A program made the translations under genes and the position numbers. Under the pieces are notes generated by a model. The model made no database searches, was not told the DNA's origin, and worked only from the letters and a program-made list of their open reading frames with translations. A DNA stretch of 64,000 nt from Streptomyces olivaceoviridis (lineage in GTDB: Bacteria; Actinomycetota; Actinomycetes; Streptomycetales; Streptomycetaceae): contig NZ_BMUI01000011.1 of the NCBI RefSeq assembly GCF_014650115.1, positions 1-64,000 on the forward strand, read 5' to 3'. Of this stretch, positions 22,232-32,736 are shown piece after piece (within the stretch, counting starts at the first letter, position 1; the number at the start of each line of letters is the position of its first letter).

Positions 22232-22872
22232 CCGGGGCCGGGCCCGACCGGGCCCGAGGCAGTACACAGGCGGTGATCGCGGTGGGGACCGCGCTCGCCG
22301 CCCCCGCCCTATTCCTCGCCGCGTGCGGCAGCGGGGGCACGGGCGCGCGGGACGAGGGCCCGGCACACGCCTCGGCGGTGGCCGGGGCCGTCGCCTCACC
22401 CTCCCCCAGCCCGTCCGAGAAGTACCGGCGGGTGGACCCCGTCGCGCTGGTCAAGAGCGATCCCGAGGTGTCGCCGGCGGTCAAGCGGGAGCTGAAACCG
22501 TGCAACGGCGATGAGTACCCGGTCGACGTCTCCTACGGCAATCTGACCGGGGCCCCGGTGGACGATGTCGTCGTCAACGTGCTGACCTGCGCCGACGCGG
22601 TCGGCATCGGCTCGTACGTGTACCGGGACGACGCCGGCTCGTTCAAGAACGTCTTCAAGAGCGAGGAGTCCCCGGTCTACGCGGAGATCGACCAGGGAGT
22701 CCTCTCGGTGACCAGGCAGTATTACGAGAAGGGCGACCCGATCTCCAGCCCGTCCGGTGAGCTCGTGACCCCGTACACCTGGAAGGCGGGACGGTTCGCC
22801 CAGGGCAAGCCCACGCGCAACGAGTACAGCAAGTCCGCCGGCGGGGGCCCGACACCCGTACCGGACAGCTGA
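22219..22872 (+). CDS. cseA: Lipoprotein CseA, negative modulator of sigE response
   Basis: A 217-residue outer-face lipoprotein. After basic residues and a hydrophobic stretch the lipobox is LAAC with Cys36, then a Ser/Pro linker and a globular domain of about 150 residues. The only start that gives a full signal peptide is TTG 22219, with GAGGAGCGGGAG just upstream; it overlaps the end of sigE by 13 bp. In S. coelicolor loss of CseA raises sigE promoter activity (known). It shares no strong domain with other families that I recognise. Confidence 0.9.
   Translation: MRGLTGAGPDRARGSTQAVIAVGTALAAPALFLAACGSGGTGARDEGPAHASAVAGAVASPSPSPSEKYRRVDPVALVKSDPEVSPAVKRELKPCNGDEYPVDVSYGNLTGAPVDDVVVNVLTCADAVGIGSYVYRDDAGSFKNVFKSEESPVYAEIDQGVLSVTRQYYEKGDPISSPSGELVTPYTWKAGRFAQGKPTRNEYSKSAGGGPTPVPDS
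22240..22255 (+). terminator. Possible partial terminator after sigE
   Basis: GGGCCC-GACC-GGGCCC forms a tight 6-bp GC stem 9 bp after the sigE stop, inside the first codons of cseA. In S. coelicolor most sigE transcripts are reported to end just past sigE (recalled). The stem could do this here, but it lacks a T-run. Confidence 0.35.
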
Positions 22873-22934
22873 CCGCCCCGCGCCCCCGCACACCTGACCG
22901 CCACACCTACCCCACGAGGACTGAGAGCACCGGG

Positions 22935-23639
22935 ATGGCAGAGCAGACCCACGTCCTGTTCGTCGAGGACGACGACGTCATCCGCGAGGCCACCCAGCTC
23001 GCCCTGGAGCGGGACGGCTTCGCGGTCACCGCGATGCCCGACGGCCTGTCGGGCCTGGAGGCGTTCCGGGCCGACCGCCCCGACATCGCGCTGCTGGACG
23101 TCATGGTGCCGGGCCTGGACGGCGTCAGCCTGTGCCGCCGGATCCGGGACGAGTCGACCGTGCCGGTGATCATGCTGTCGGCTCGGGCCGACTCCATCGA
23201 CGTCGTCCTGGGCCTGGAGGCGGGCGCCGACGACTACGTGACCAAGCCCTTCGACGGTGCCGTGCTGGTCGCCCGGATCCGCGCGGTGCTGCGCCGCTTC
23301 GGACACGCCGGCGGATCCGCGCAGGCCGAGGAGGCCGCGTCGACGGACGGCGGCGGCACGCTCGCCTTCGGGGACCTGGAGATCGACACCGACGGCATGG
23401 AGGTGCGCCGGGCCGGGCAGCCGGTGGCGCTGACGCCGACCGAGATGCGGCTGCTGCTGGAGTTCTCCGCCGCGCCGGGCACCGTGCTCTCCCGCGACAA
23501 GCTGCTGGAGCGGGTGTGGGACTACGGCTGGGGCGGCGACACCCGGGTCGTGGACGTGCATGTGCAGCGGCTGCGGCAGAAGATCGGCCAGGACCGGATC
23601 GAGACGGTCCGCGGCTTCGGCTACAAGCTGAAGGCCTGA
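22935..23639 (+). CDS. cseB: Response regulator CseB
   Basis: OmpR/PhoB-type regulator, 234 residues, that activates the sigE promoter when phosphorylated by CseC. Receiver domain 5-120 with acidic pocket EDDD (11-14), phospho-acceptor D55 and K104 in VTKPFD. The C-terminal winged helix (about 140-232) has LTPTEMRLLLEF and RVVDVHVQRLRQKIG. GTP-binding or other extra domains are absent. It lies 62 bp after cseA and 13 bp before cseC. Confidence 0.95.
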   Translation: MAEQTHVLFVEDDDVIREATQLALERDGFAVTAMPDGLSGLEAFRADRPDIALLDVMVPGLDGVSLCRRIRDESTVPVIMLSARADSIDVVLGLEAGADDYVTKPFDGAVLVARIRAVLRRFGHAGGSAQAEEAASTDGGGTLAFGDLEIDTDGMEVRRAGQPVALTPTEMRLLLEFSAAPGTVLSRDKLLERVWDYGWGGDTRVVDVHVQRLRQKIGQDRIETVRGFGYKLKA

Positions 23640-23652
23640 GCGGAGCGGCGTC

Positions 23653-25050
23653 ATGCGGGGGATTCTTCGGCATCCGGTCCGGCGCATGGAGCGCGCGGGC
23701 CTGCGCACCGGGCTCAGGTGGAAGGTCAGCGCGGCCATCGCGCTGGTGGCCGGGCTGGTGGCGATCGTCCTGAGCCTGGTCGTGCACAACGCGGCCCGGG
23801 TCTCGATGCTGGACAACGCGCGCGAGCTGGCCAACGACCGGGTCCTGATGGCCCAGCGCAACTACGAACTGAACCGGGGGCCGGTCTTCCCCTACGTCAA
23901 GGTCGACGACCCGGAGCTGCCGGCCGCGCTGCGCGAGAAGGTGGAGCGGGGCCGCCGGGCGAGCGATGTCTCCGAGCACCGCGGGGTGGCGGACATCTGG
24001 GCGGCCGTACCCGTGAAGGGCGGGCACGTGCTGTCCCTGCACAGCCATCTGCCCGACCGCAACACCGACATGCTGCAAGACCTGGACCAGGCTCTGATCA
24101 TCGGCTCGGTCGCGGTGGTGCTCGGCGGCAGCGCGCTGGGCGTGCTGATCGGCGGGCAGCTGTCCCGCCGGCTGCGCAAGGCGGCGGCCGCCGCGAACCA
24201 GGCCGCGGCCGGTGAGACCGACGTCCGGGTGCAGGAGGCCATCGGCGGGGTCGTACGGGACGAGACCGACGAACTCGCGCGCGCGGTGGACGCCATGGCG
24301 GACGCGCTGCGGCAGCGCCTGGAGGCCGAGCGGCGGGTCACCGCCGACATCGCGCACGAGCTGCGCACGCCGGTGACGGGTCTGCTGACGGCCGCCGAGC
24401 TGCTGCCGCCCGGCCGGCCCACGGAGCTGGTCCTGGACCGGGCCAAGGCCATGCGCACCCTGGTCGAGGACGTCCTGGAGGTGGCCCGGCTGGACGGGGC
24501 CTCGGAGCGGGCGGAGTTGCAGGACATCATGCTCGGCGAGTTCGTCGCGCGCCGGGTGGCGGCCAAGGATCCGGACATCGCCGTACGGGTGGTGCACGAG
24601 TCGGAGGTCACCACCGACCCGCGGCGGCTGGAGCGGGTGCTGTTCAACCTGCTCGCCAACGCCGCCCGGCACGGCCGGCCGCCGATCGAGGTCACCGTGG
24701 AGGGGCGGGTCATCCGGGTCCGCGACCACGGCCCCGGCTTCCCGGACGAGCTGCTCGCCGAGGGGCCGAGCCGGTTCCGCACCGGCAGCAAGGACCGCGC
24801 CGGGCAGGGCCACGGCCTCGGGCTGACCATCGCGGCGGGGCAGGCGCGTGTGCTGGGCGCCCGGCTGACGTTCCGCAACGTACGGCCCGCGGGGGCGCCC
24901 GCCGGCGTTCCCGCGGAGGGTGCGGTGGCCGTCCTGTGGCTGCCGGAGCACGCCCCGACCAACACGGGCAGCTATCCGCTGCTGCCCGCGTCCGGCGGCA
25001 CCCCCGCACCGCGGGCAGGCACCGCTCACCGCGCGACTCGGGACATGTGA
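23653..25050 (+). CDS. cseC: Sensor histidine kinase CseC
   Basis: Membrane sensor of cell-envelope damage; 465 residues. Two helices at about 25-46 and 147-169 flank a roughly 100-residue outer sensor loop; a HAMP-like segment follows, then the H-box ADIAHELRTPVTG with phospho-acceptor H235. ATP-binding boxes are NLLANAARHG, VRDHGPGFP and GQGHGLGLTIA. Substrate is CseB. The C-terminal 40 residues are Pro/Thr-rich and not part of the catalytic fold. Immediately after the stop come imperfect GC-rich repeats (25055-25230). Confidence 0.95.
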   Translation: MRGILRHPVRRMERAGLRTGLRWKVSAAIALVAGLVAIVLSLVVHNAARVSMLDNARELANDRVLMAQRNYELNRGPVFPYVKVDDPELPAALREKVERGRRASDVSEHRGVADIWAAVPVKGGHVLSLHSHLPDRNTDMLQDLDQALIIGSVAVVLGGSALGVLIGGQLSRRLRKAAAAANQAAAGETDVRVQEAIGGVVRDETDELARAVDAMADALRQRLEAERRVTADIAHELRTPVTGLLTAAELLPPGRPTELVLDRAKAMRTLVEDVLEVARLDGASERAELQDIMLGEFVARRVAAKDPDIAVRVVHESEVTTDPRRLERVLFNLLANAARHGRPPIEVTVEGRVIRVRDHGPGFPDELLAEGPSRFRTGSKDRAGQGHGLGLTIAAGQARVLGARLTFRNVRPAGAPAGVPAEGAVAVLWLPEHAPTNTGSYPLLPASGGTPAPRAGTAHRATRDM

Positions 25051-25054
25051 GGAT

Positions 25055-25230
25055 CCCGCGCCCGCCGAGGAAGTCCGCCGCCGCCGAGGAAGTCCCGCTC
25101 ACCGAGGAGAGCCCCGCGCCCGCCGAGGAAGTCCCCCGCCGTCGAGGAGGGCCCGCGCCCGCCAAGGGGTTCCCGCGCCCGCCGACGCCCCCAGCCGAGG
25201 AGGGCCCCGCCCGCCGAGGAGACCGGGCCG
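25055..25230. repeat. Degenerate GCCCGCCGAGGAAGTCC repeats after cseC
   Basis: Units resembling CGCCCGCCGAGGAAGTCC recur about six times with drift. They show no conserved reading frame that continues a known domain. The region to 25354 holds no gene that I can support. Confidence 0.7.
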
Positions 25231-25354
25231 GGCCCCGCTGTGCGGGCCCAGCGTGGAGAACCGGCCGCTCGGCCGGAGACGCGGCCCCGGCGTCGGCTCT
25301 CCGGCCGAGCGGCGGCACCGGTCCCGGCCCCCTCCCGCCACCGCACCGGGGTGC

Positions 25355-25600
25355 TCAGGTGGTCGCCACCCCCGGTTCCTCCGCTCTCGACGGCCGGAGC
25401 CCGTCCGACCGGCCGGCGAAGCAGCGGCGGGTGAGTTCCTCCGCCGGTACGTGGCGGGCGTCACGGAAGCCGGCCTCGCGGGTCAGGGCCACCATCCGCT
25501 GGGGCGTGAAGTGGCTGAGGAACGGTGTGCCGGACGCGCGCGCACCCCGCTCCGCCGCCTGCCGGCCAGACGCAGTCGGCGGATCTCGTCCATGAGCCGA
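25355..25600 (-). pseudogene. Remnant of a SAM-dependent methyltransferase (C-terminal part)
   Basis: The minus-strand frame ending at 25355 reads TPFLSHFTPQRMVALTREAG followed by FRDARHVPAEELTRRCFAGR and ends SRAEEPGVATT. This closely resembles the C-terminal end of leucine-carboxyl-type class I methyltransferases common in actinomycetes. Just upstream a different frame reads MDEIRRLRLAGR, which could join it after a one-base shift near 25560. The SAM-binding N-terminal two thirds are missing. No ribosome-binding site supports a complete gene. I judge it a truncated, frameshifted relic. Confidence 0.6.
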
Positions 25601-25641
25601 TGGTGGCACGCGGGTCTGACGACGATGCCGTGCGAGAACGG

Positions 25642-25679
25642 CCGTAGGCCCCGCTGCGCACGCCCACCGGGGCCTACGG
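25642..25679 (-). terminator. Terminator after the MFS transporter gene
   Basis: A perfect 11-bp stem, CCGTAGGCCCC (25642-25652) with GGGGCCTACGG (25669-25679), lies 12 bp past the stop of the minus-strand transporter gene. Confidence 0.75.
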
Positions 25680-25691
25680 GCTCAGGCAGGG

Positions 25692-27287
25692 TCAGACGGC
25701 CTCGACCACGGCCACCGGCGCCGCGTCGGCACCCTCCGCGGCCTTGGGACCGCCCTTGAGCGGCACCTCCTTGACGAACAGCGCCGCGAGCAGCACCAGC
25801 ACCGAGATCCCGGCGCCGAGCAGGAACGCGGAGTGCGTGCCGGAGGACACCGCGTGCTGGTACGCCTCGCGGACCATCACCGGGAGCTTCGCCAGGCTCT
25901 TCGCGTCCAGCTGCGCCGACTGTTCGGTCATCTTGGCACCCGCCGCGCCGGCCCGCTCGGCCATGACGTCCTGGACCCGGTGGTTGAACAGGGCGCCCAT
26001 GATGGCCACGCCGAAGGAGGAGCCGAGCGTACGGAACAGGGTGGTCGAGGAGGACGCGACACCCATGTCCTTCATCTGGACGCTGTTCTGCGCGACGAGC
26101 ATGGTGATCTGCATCAGGCAGCCCATGCCCGCGCCGACCACGGCCATGTAGAGACCGGAGGTCAGGCGGGTCGTCTCGGTGTCCATCAGGGACAGCAGGT
26201 ACAGGCCGACGGTCATCAGGACGCCGCCGACGATCGGGAAGATCTTGTACCGGCCGCTGTTGGTGGTGACCCGTCCGGCGATCATCGAGGTCACGAGCAT
26301 CGCGCCGAGCATGGGCAGGAGCAGCAGTCCGGAGTTGGTGGCGGAGGCGCCCTGCACGGCCTGCTGGTACAGCGGCAGGAACAGGGTGGCGCCGAACATC
26401 ACGAAGCCGGTGATGAAGCCGATGACCGACATCAGGGTGAAGTTGCGGCTCTTGAAGATGTGCAGCGGAACGACCGGCTCGGCGGCCTTGGTCTGCCAGA
26501 ACACGAACCCGACCAGCGCGGCCACGCCGATGCCGGTCAGCTCCATGATCCGCGCGGAGGTCCAGGCGTACTCGGTGCCGCCCCAGGTGGTGACCAGCAC
26601 GATGGAGGTGATGCCGACGGTCAGCAGCAGCACGCCCAGGTAGTCGATGCCCGCCTTGGACCGCTTCCTCGGCAGGTGCAGTACGGCGGTGACGAGCGCG
26701 AGGGCGACCGCGCCGAGCGGCAGGTTGATGTAGAAGGCCCAGCGCCAGCCCCAGTTGTCGGTGATGGTGCCGCCGACGAGCGGGCCGCCGATCATCGCCA
26801 GCGCCATCACGCCGGCCATCATGCCCTGGTACTTGCCCCGCTCCCGCGGCGGGATCAGGTCGCCGATGATCGCCATGACGCCGACCATCAGACCGCCGGC
26901 GCCCAGGCCCTGCACGGCCCGGAAGCCGATCAGCTGGCCCATGTCCTGGGCCATGCCGCTCAGCGCCGAGCCGAGGAGGAAGATCACGATCGAGCTGAGG
27001 AAGGCGCCCTTGCGCCCGTACATGTCGCCGATCTTGCCCCAGATGGGGGTGGAGGCCGCGGTGGCCAGGGTGTAACCGGTGACGACCCAGGAGAGGTGTT
27101 CCAGGCCGCCCAGTTCGCCCACGATCGTGGGCATCGCCGTACCGACGATCATGTTGTCCAGCATCGCGAGCATCATCGCGATCATCAGTGCGAGCAGCAC
27201 CACCCGCACACTCCGGGGCTGTTTGCCCTCGTCCGCACTCTGGGGCTGTCCGCCCTCTGCTATGACACTTTCGACCGTGTCCGCCAT
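25692..27287 (-). CDS. MFS drug efflux transporter, DHA2 (14-helix) family
   Basis: A 531-residue inner-membrane proton antiporter. About 14 hydrophobic helices are visible. Motif A is GKIGDMYGRKG, motif C-like glycine/proline runs occur in GGPLVGGTITDNWGWRWAF, and the helix-1 motif is LDNMIVGTAMPTI (typically LDxTIVNVALP; here D-N-M-I-V). EmrB/QacA-type drug resistance is the usual role; substrate unknown. Divergent from a TetR regulator gene at 27413, with a long inverted repeat between them, so repression by that regulator is expected. The N and C termini are Ala/Glu-rich and cytosolic. Confidence 0.92.
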   Translation of the reverse strand: MADTVESVIAEGGQPQSADEGKQPRSVRVVLLALMIAMMLAMLDNMIVGTAMPTIVGELGGLEHLSWVVTGYTLATAASTPIWGKIGDMYGRKGAFLSSIVIFLLGSALSGMAQDMGQLIGFRAVQGLGAGGLMVGVMAIIGDLIPPRERGKYQGMMAGVMALAMIGGPLVGGTITDNWGWRWAFYINLPLGAVALALVTAVLHLPRKRSKAGIDYLGVLLLTVGITSIVLVTTWGGTEYAWTSARIMELTGIGVAALVGFVFWQTKAAEPVVPLHIFKSRNFTLMSVIGFITGFVMFGATLFLPLYQQAVQGASATNSGLLLLPMLGAMLVTSMIAGRVTTNSGRYKIFPIVGGVLMTVGLYLLSLMDTETTRLTSGLYMAVVGAGMGCLMQITMLVAQNSVQMKDMGVASSSTTLFRTLGSSFGVAIMGALFNHRVQDVMAERAGAAGAKMTEQSAQLDAKSLAKLPVMVREAYQHAVSSGTHSAFLLGAGISVLVLLAALFVKEVPLKGGPKAAEGADAAPVAVVEAV

Positions 27288-27314
27288 CGTCTTCCCATTC
27301 CCCCTGCGGCAGAT

Positions 27315-27385
27315 ACTTACTTGCCGCCCGGCTAGTTACTACACTGCGGAAGGTAGACCCGCTACTAGCCGGGCGTCAAGTAAGT
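27315..27385. promoter_or_regulatory. Operator region: long inverted repeat between MFS and TetR genes
   Basis: Two 22-base arms (27315-27336 and 27364-27385) are inverted copies of each other with 21 of 22 matches, 27 bases apart. The arm includes ACTTACTTG and CCCGGCTAGT. The centres are 49 bp apart, close to 4.7 helical turns. The pair fills most of the 125-bp gap, so a bound TetR-family protein could shut both promoters. Confidence 0.8.
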
Positions 27386-27412
27386 TTTCGCGGGAGCGCG
27401 AGGAGTACGAGG

Positions 27413-28012
27413 ATGGGCCTCACCATGGACGGCACCAAGCAGCAGCGCCGCGGCAACACCCGCCAGCGCATCCAGGACGTGGCGCTCGAACTCTTCGCGG
27501 AGCAGGGCTACGAGAAGACCTCCCTGCGGGAGATCGCCGAGCGCCTCGACGTCACGAAGGCGGCCCTGTACTACCACTTCAAGACGAAGGAAGAGATCAT
27601 CGTCAGTCTCTTCGCGGACCTGACGAAGCCGATCGAGGACCTGATCGAGTGGGGCGGACAGCAGCCGCACACCCTGGAGACCAAGCAGGAGATCGTCCGC
27701 CGCTACAGCGAGGCGCTGGCCGGCGCGGAACCACTGTTCCGCTTCATGCAGGAGAACCAGGCGACGGTTCGGGAACTGCGCATCGGCGACACCTTCAAGG
27801 ACCGGATGCGCGGCCTGCGGGACATCCTCATCGATCCGGAGGCGGAGCTGGTCGACCAGGTCCGCTCGGTCAGCGCGATGTTCACGCTGCACGCCGGGAT
27901 GTTCGTGATGCAGGACCTCGAAGGCGACTCCGAGAAGAAGCGCGAGGCCGTTCTCGAAGTCGCCTTGGACCTCGTCGCGCAGGCGCACGAGCACGCCCGC
28001 GAGAAGGACTAG
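27413..28012 (+). CDS. TetR-family regulator of the adjacent efflux pump
   Basis: A 199-residue repressor. The HTH domain is at about 15-62 (TRQRIQDVALELFAEQGYEK, REIAERLDVTKAALYYHF). The rest is an all-helical ligand domain. ATG 27413 follows GAGGAGTACGAGG; the in-frame ATG 27425 is an alternative. Its position facing the DHA2 transporter gene across a 125-bp gap with a 22-base inverted repeat suggests local autoregulation and pump control, relieved by a small molecule. Its end is 2 bp from the convergent peptidase gene, with no room for a terminator. Confidence 0.9.
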   Translation: MGLTMDGTKQQRRGNTRQRIQDVALELFAEQGYEKTSLREIAERLDVTKAALYYHFKTKEEIIVSLFADLTKPIEDLIEWGGQQPHTLETKQEIVRRYSEALAGAEPLFRFMQENQATVRELRIGDTFKDRMRGLRDILIDPEAELVDQVRSVSAMFTLHAGMFVMQDLEGDSEKKREAVLEVALDLVAQAHEHAREKD

Positions 28013-28013
28013 G

Positions 28014-28565
28014 TCAGACCTTCACACCCTGGGCGCGCAGGAACGTGACCGGGTCGATGCCGGAGCCGTAGTTCGGGGTCGTACGGATCTCGAAGTGCAG
28101 GTGCGGACCGGTGGAGTTGCCGGTGGAGCCGGACAGCGCGATGTGCTGGCCGGTCGCGACGACCTGGCCGATCCGGACGTCGACCCGGGACAGGTGCGCG
28201 TACTGCGAGTAGGTGCCGTTGCCGTGCTTGATGACGACGGCGTTGCCGTAGGCCGGGCCGTCACCGGCGCCGTTGGGGCCGGCCTTGACGACGGTGCCGC
28301 CGTGCGCGGCGACGACCTCGGTGCCGGTCGGCACGGCGAAGTCCTGGCCGCTGTGCTTGTGCGCCCAGTGGTTGCCGGCCTGCGCGAAGCCCGCCGAGAG
28401 CGCGTACTTCTTCACCGGGTCGACCCAGGAGCCGGCGGACGCGGTGGCGGCGCTCGCGACCCCGGTGCCCAGCACGGCCGTGGCGCCGAGTCCGGCAGCC
28501 AGGACGGTCACACGGGCACGGAGCGAGGACGTACGGGAGGAACGGGACGTGAAGCGCTGGAACAT
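28014..28565 (-). CDS. Secreted M23-family (LytM) peptidase
   Basis: A 183-residue exported zinc peptidase likely to cut peptidoglycan peptide bridges. The signal peptide is residues 1-40 with basic start and cleavage near ASA-A. Zinc ligands are H71 and D75 (HSGQDFAVP) and the second His of HLHFEI (H157), with catalytic H155. No LysM or other wall-binding domain is present. ATG 28565 is chosen because it begins the signal peptide and has an upstream GAGG; the longer frame to 28694 reads non-conserved sequence. Confidence 0.92.
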   Translation of the reverse strand: MFQRFTSRSSRTSSLRARVTVLAAGLGATAVLGTGVASAATASAGSWVDPVKKYALSAGFAQAGNHWAHKHSGQDFAVPTGTEVVAAHGGTVVKAGPNGAGDGPAYGNAVVIKHGNGTYSQYAHLSRVDVRIGQVVATGQHIALSGSTGNSTGPHLHFEIRTTPNYGSGIDPVTFLRAQGVKV

Positions 28566-29022
28566 CTGGACCTCGTGAACTCGGAGACACTTCCGCCACC
28601 CGGCGTACGGACGTCCATGGAGACGTTTCACCGAAGCGGCCATCCCTTGGTAACCGAGCACCCCATCCAGCCCAAAATGCCCCAAGTACGGCATCAGTTA
28701 GTAGAAGCCGCCAATACCACCCTCTTTCTTGACAACCGCACACCCCGGCCCGCACGGCCCTGACGACGCACTTCTCGCGCGCGACTTCGCGAGGTAAAGC
28801 TCCCTTTTTCGCCCCTTTTGCCCACCCGACGCATCCCACTATCACGGCTAGTACCGGACATTTCGCCTGTGCCGCATATCACCGGCTTCCCCCGTCGGTG
28901 AATAGGGAAATGTGACGCAGGCCCCTAGGTACCTACCCTCCAGTAACCCTACGGTTCCCCTCGCGCCACCCTCGCCTCAGATCATGCCCCTGACATTCAG
29001 AGCCGCGAGAGGACCCCCACCG
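28566..29022. other. Gene-free divergent promoter region
   Basis: 457 bp between the peptidase and phosphatase genes. It has relatively A/T-rich patches (28680-28740 and 28790-28880) suited to promoters. I looked for a c-di-AMP (ydaO) riboswitch, known upstream of wall hydrolase genes in Streptomyces, but did not find its conserved core. No small gene could be supported. Confidence 0.5.
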
Positions 29023-29646
29023 ATGACCAGACGCCCCTGGGCACGCCGCATCCGCGTGACCACCGTCTCCGTGGCCGCCCTGGCCGCGCTGGCCGCCCCG
29101 GCGGTGACGGCCGCCCCGGCCGAGGCCGCGACCACGAGCACCTCCTCCGCCAAGGTCGACTACGCCACCTGGCAGAAGGACTGCCAGGCGGTCATGGACC
29201 AGGCCCTCCCGTACCTGAAGGACCGCATCGCCGCCGCCAGGCCCGGCGAGAAGCAGGCGATCGTCCTCGACATCGACAACACCACGCTGGAGACCGACTT
29301 CGGCTTCAGCTACCCCCAGCCGGCCAACCGGCCCGTCCTGGACGTCGCCCGCTACGCCCAGGAGCACGGCGTCTCCCTCTTCTTCGTCACCGCCCGCCCC
29401 GGCGTCCTGTACTGGCCCACCGAGTACAACCTCGCACACGACGGCTACGACGTCTCCGGCCTCCGCGTCCGCGGCCTGGTCGACCTCTTCAAGGACGTCG
29501 CCGCCTACAAGACCGCCCAGCGCGTCGGCATCGAGAACGACGGCTACACGATCATCGCGAACATCGGCAACAGCGCCACGGACCTGTCCGGCGGCCACGC
29601 CGAGAAGACCTTCAAGCTGCCGGACTACGACGGACAGCTGTCGTAG
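29023..29646 (+). CDS. Secreted HAD-superfamily acid phosphatase
   Basis: A 207-residue exported phosphatase of the HAD class B / class IIIB type. Signal peptide 1-36 (basic start, Ala-rich core, cleavage near AEA). The nucleophile motif is VLDIDNTTLE with D83 and acid/base D85. Motif II is FFVTARPG, and the acidic metal-binding motif III is in IIANIGNSATDLSG. Substrates are probably phosphomonoesters outside the cell. ATG 29023 begins the signal peptide; the in-frame codon at 28912 is upstream of sequence with no leader character. Confidence 0.9.
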   Translation: MTRRPWARRIRVTTVSVAALAALAAPAVTAAPAEAATTSTSSAKVDYATWQKDCQAVMDQALPYLKDRIAAARPGEKQAIVLDIDNTTLETDFGFSYPQPANRPVLDVARYAQEHGVSLFFVTARPGVLYWPTEYNLAHDGYDVSGLRVRGLVDLFKDVAAYKTAQRVGIENDGYTIIANIGNSATDLSGGHAEKTFKLPDYDGQLS

Positions 29647-29706
29647 CACCGGGCGCGCCCGGCACGGACCGCGTCATCGGCACGGGATCGCGCCGGGGAA
29701 AGCCGA

Positions 29707-29736
29707 AGGGGCCGGTGCCCGAAGGCACCGGCCCCT
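29707..29736. terminator. Bidirectional terminator, phosphatase gene / clpC
   Basis: A perfect 13-bp stem AGGGGCCGGTGCC (29707-29719) and its complement (29724-29736) with a CGAA loop lies between the convergent gene ends. Confidence 0.85.
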
Positions 29737-29765
29737 GATGTCCGGCTGGACCGCCGGAGGCCGAC

Positions 29766-32288
<2,523 letters not shown>

Positions 32289-32736
32289 CGTTAATCGCTC
32301 CTCAGAGCGGTCAGGCAGTGGGGGGAACTTCCCCTCCCTGTCCTTCCGCAGCTTAGTCCCGCAAGCGGGGACCGCTCATTCCAACTGCCGACACCGTCGA
32401 TGGCCTCCTGACCCGTGACGCCGACATCTGCTCCAACCCGATGGTGCGAGACGATGTTCCCGCAGGCCAGGCAGTTACCCCAGTCGCCAGTACGCCGATG
32501 GCGAACGTGAGACGGCCTTTCCTGCGTGTCGCCCCCTCCCACTAGGCATGTCTTACCCGCAGGGACTGACACTCCATGCGGCGCGCACCGGTTCCCTCCG
32601 CTATGGGCGAACAACCTTGCGCCTCCCCAGGCCCCCACACGCCCCCTCTTCCGGCACTCTGCGCAGCCGAAGGGGCACCCAGCGTAACCTGAAGGGGGGT
32701 CCGGCGGTTGCTCCTGGCATGGTTGGCTCGGTCCCC
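32289..32736. other. Gene-free divergent region upstream of clpC
   Basis: 448 bp between clpC and the gene starting near 32737. It contains the ClgR-type box at 32493-32506 and a GGGGACCGCTC-type arm near 32375. An upstream extension of the 32737 frame (to 32548) is open but lacks a ribosome-binding site and codon bias. Confidence 0.5.
32493..32506 (-). promoter_or_regulatory. ClgR-type box upstream of clpC
   Basis: On the minus strand the sequence is GTTCGC-CATCG-GCG, an exact match to the ClgR consensus GTTCGC-N5-GCG (recalled from Streptomyces clp and lon promoters). It lies about 205 bp before the clpC start. ClgR activates clp genes when the ClpP1P2 protease is limiting. Confidence 0.6.

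Noticed and set aside
28566..28900. c-di-AMP (ydaO) riboswitch before the M23 peptidase gene
   Set aside because: The conserved core sequences of the ydaO aptamer could not be found on the minus strand.
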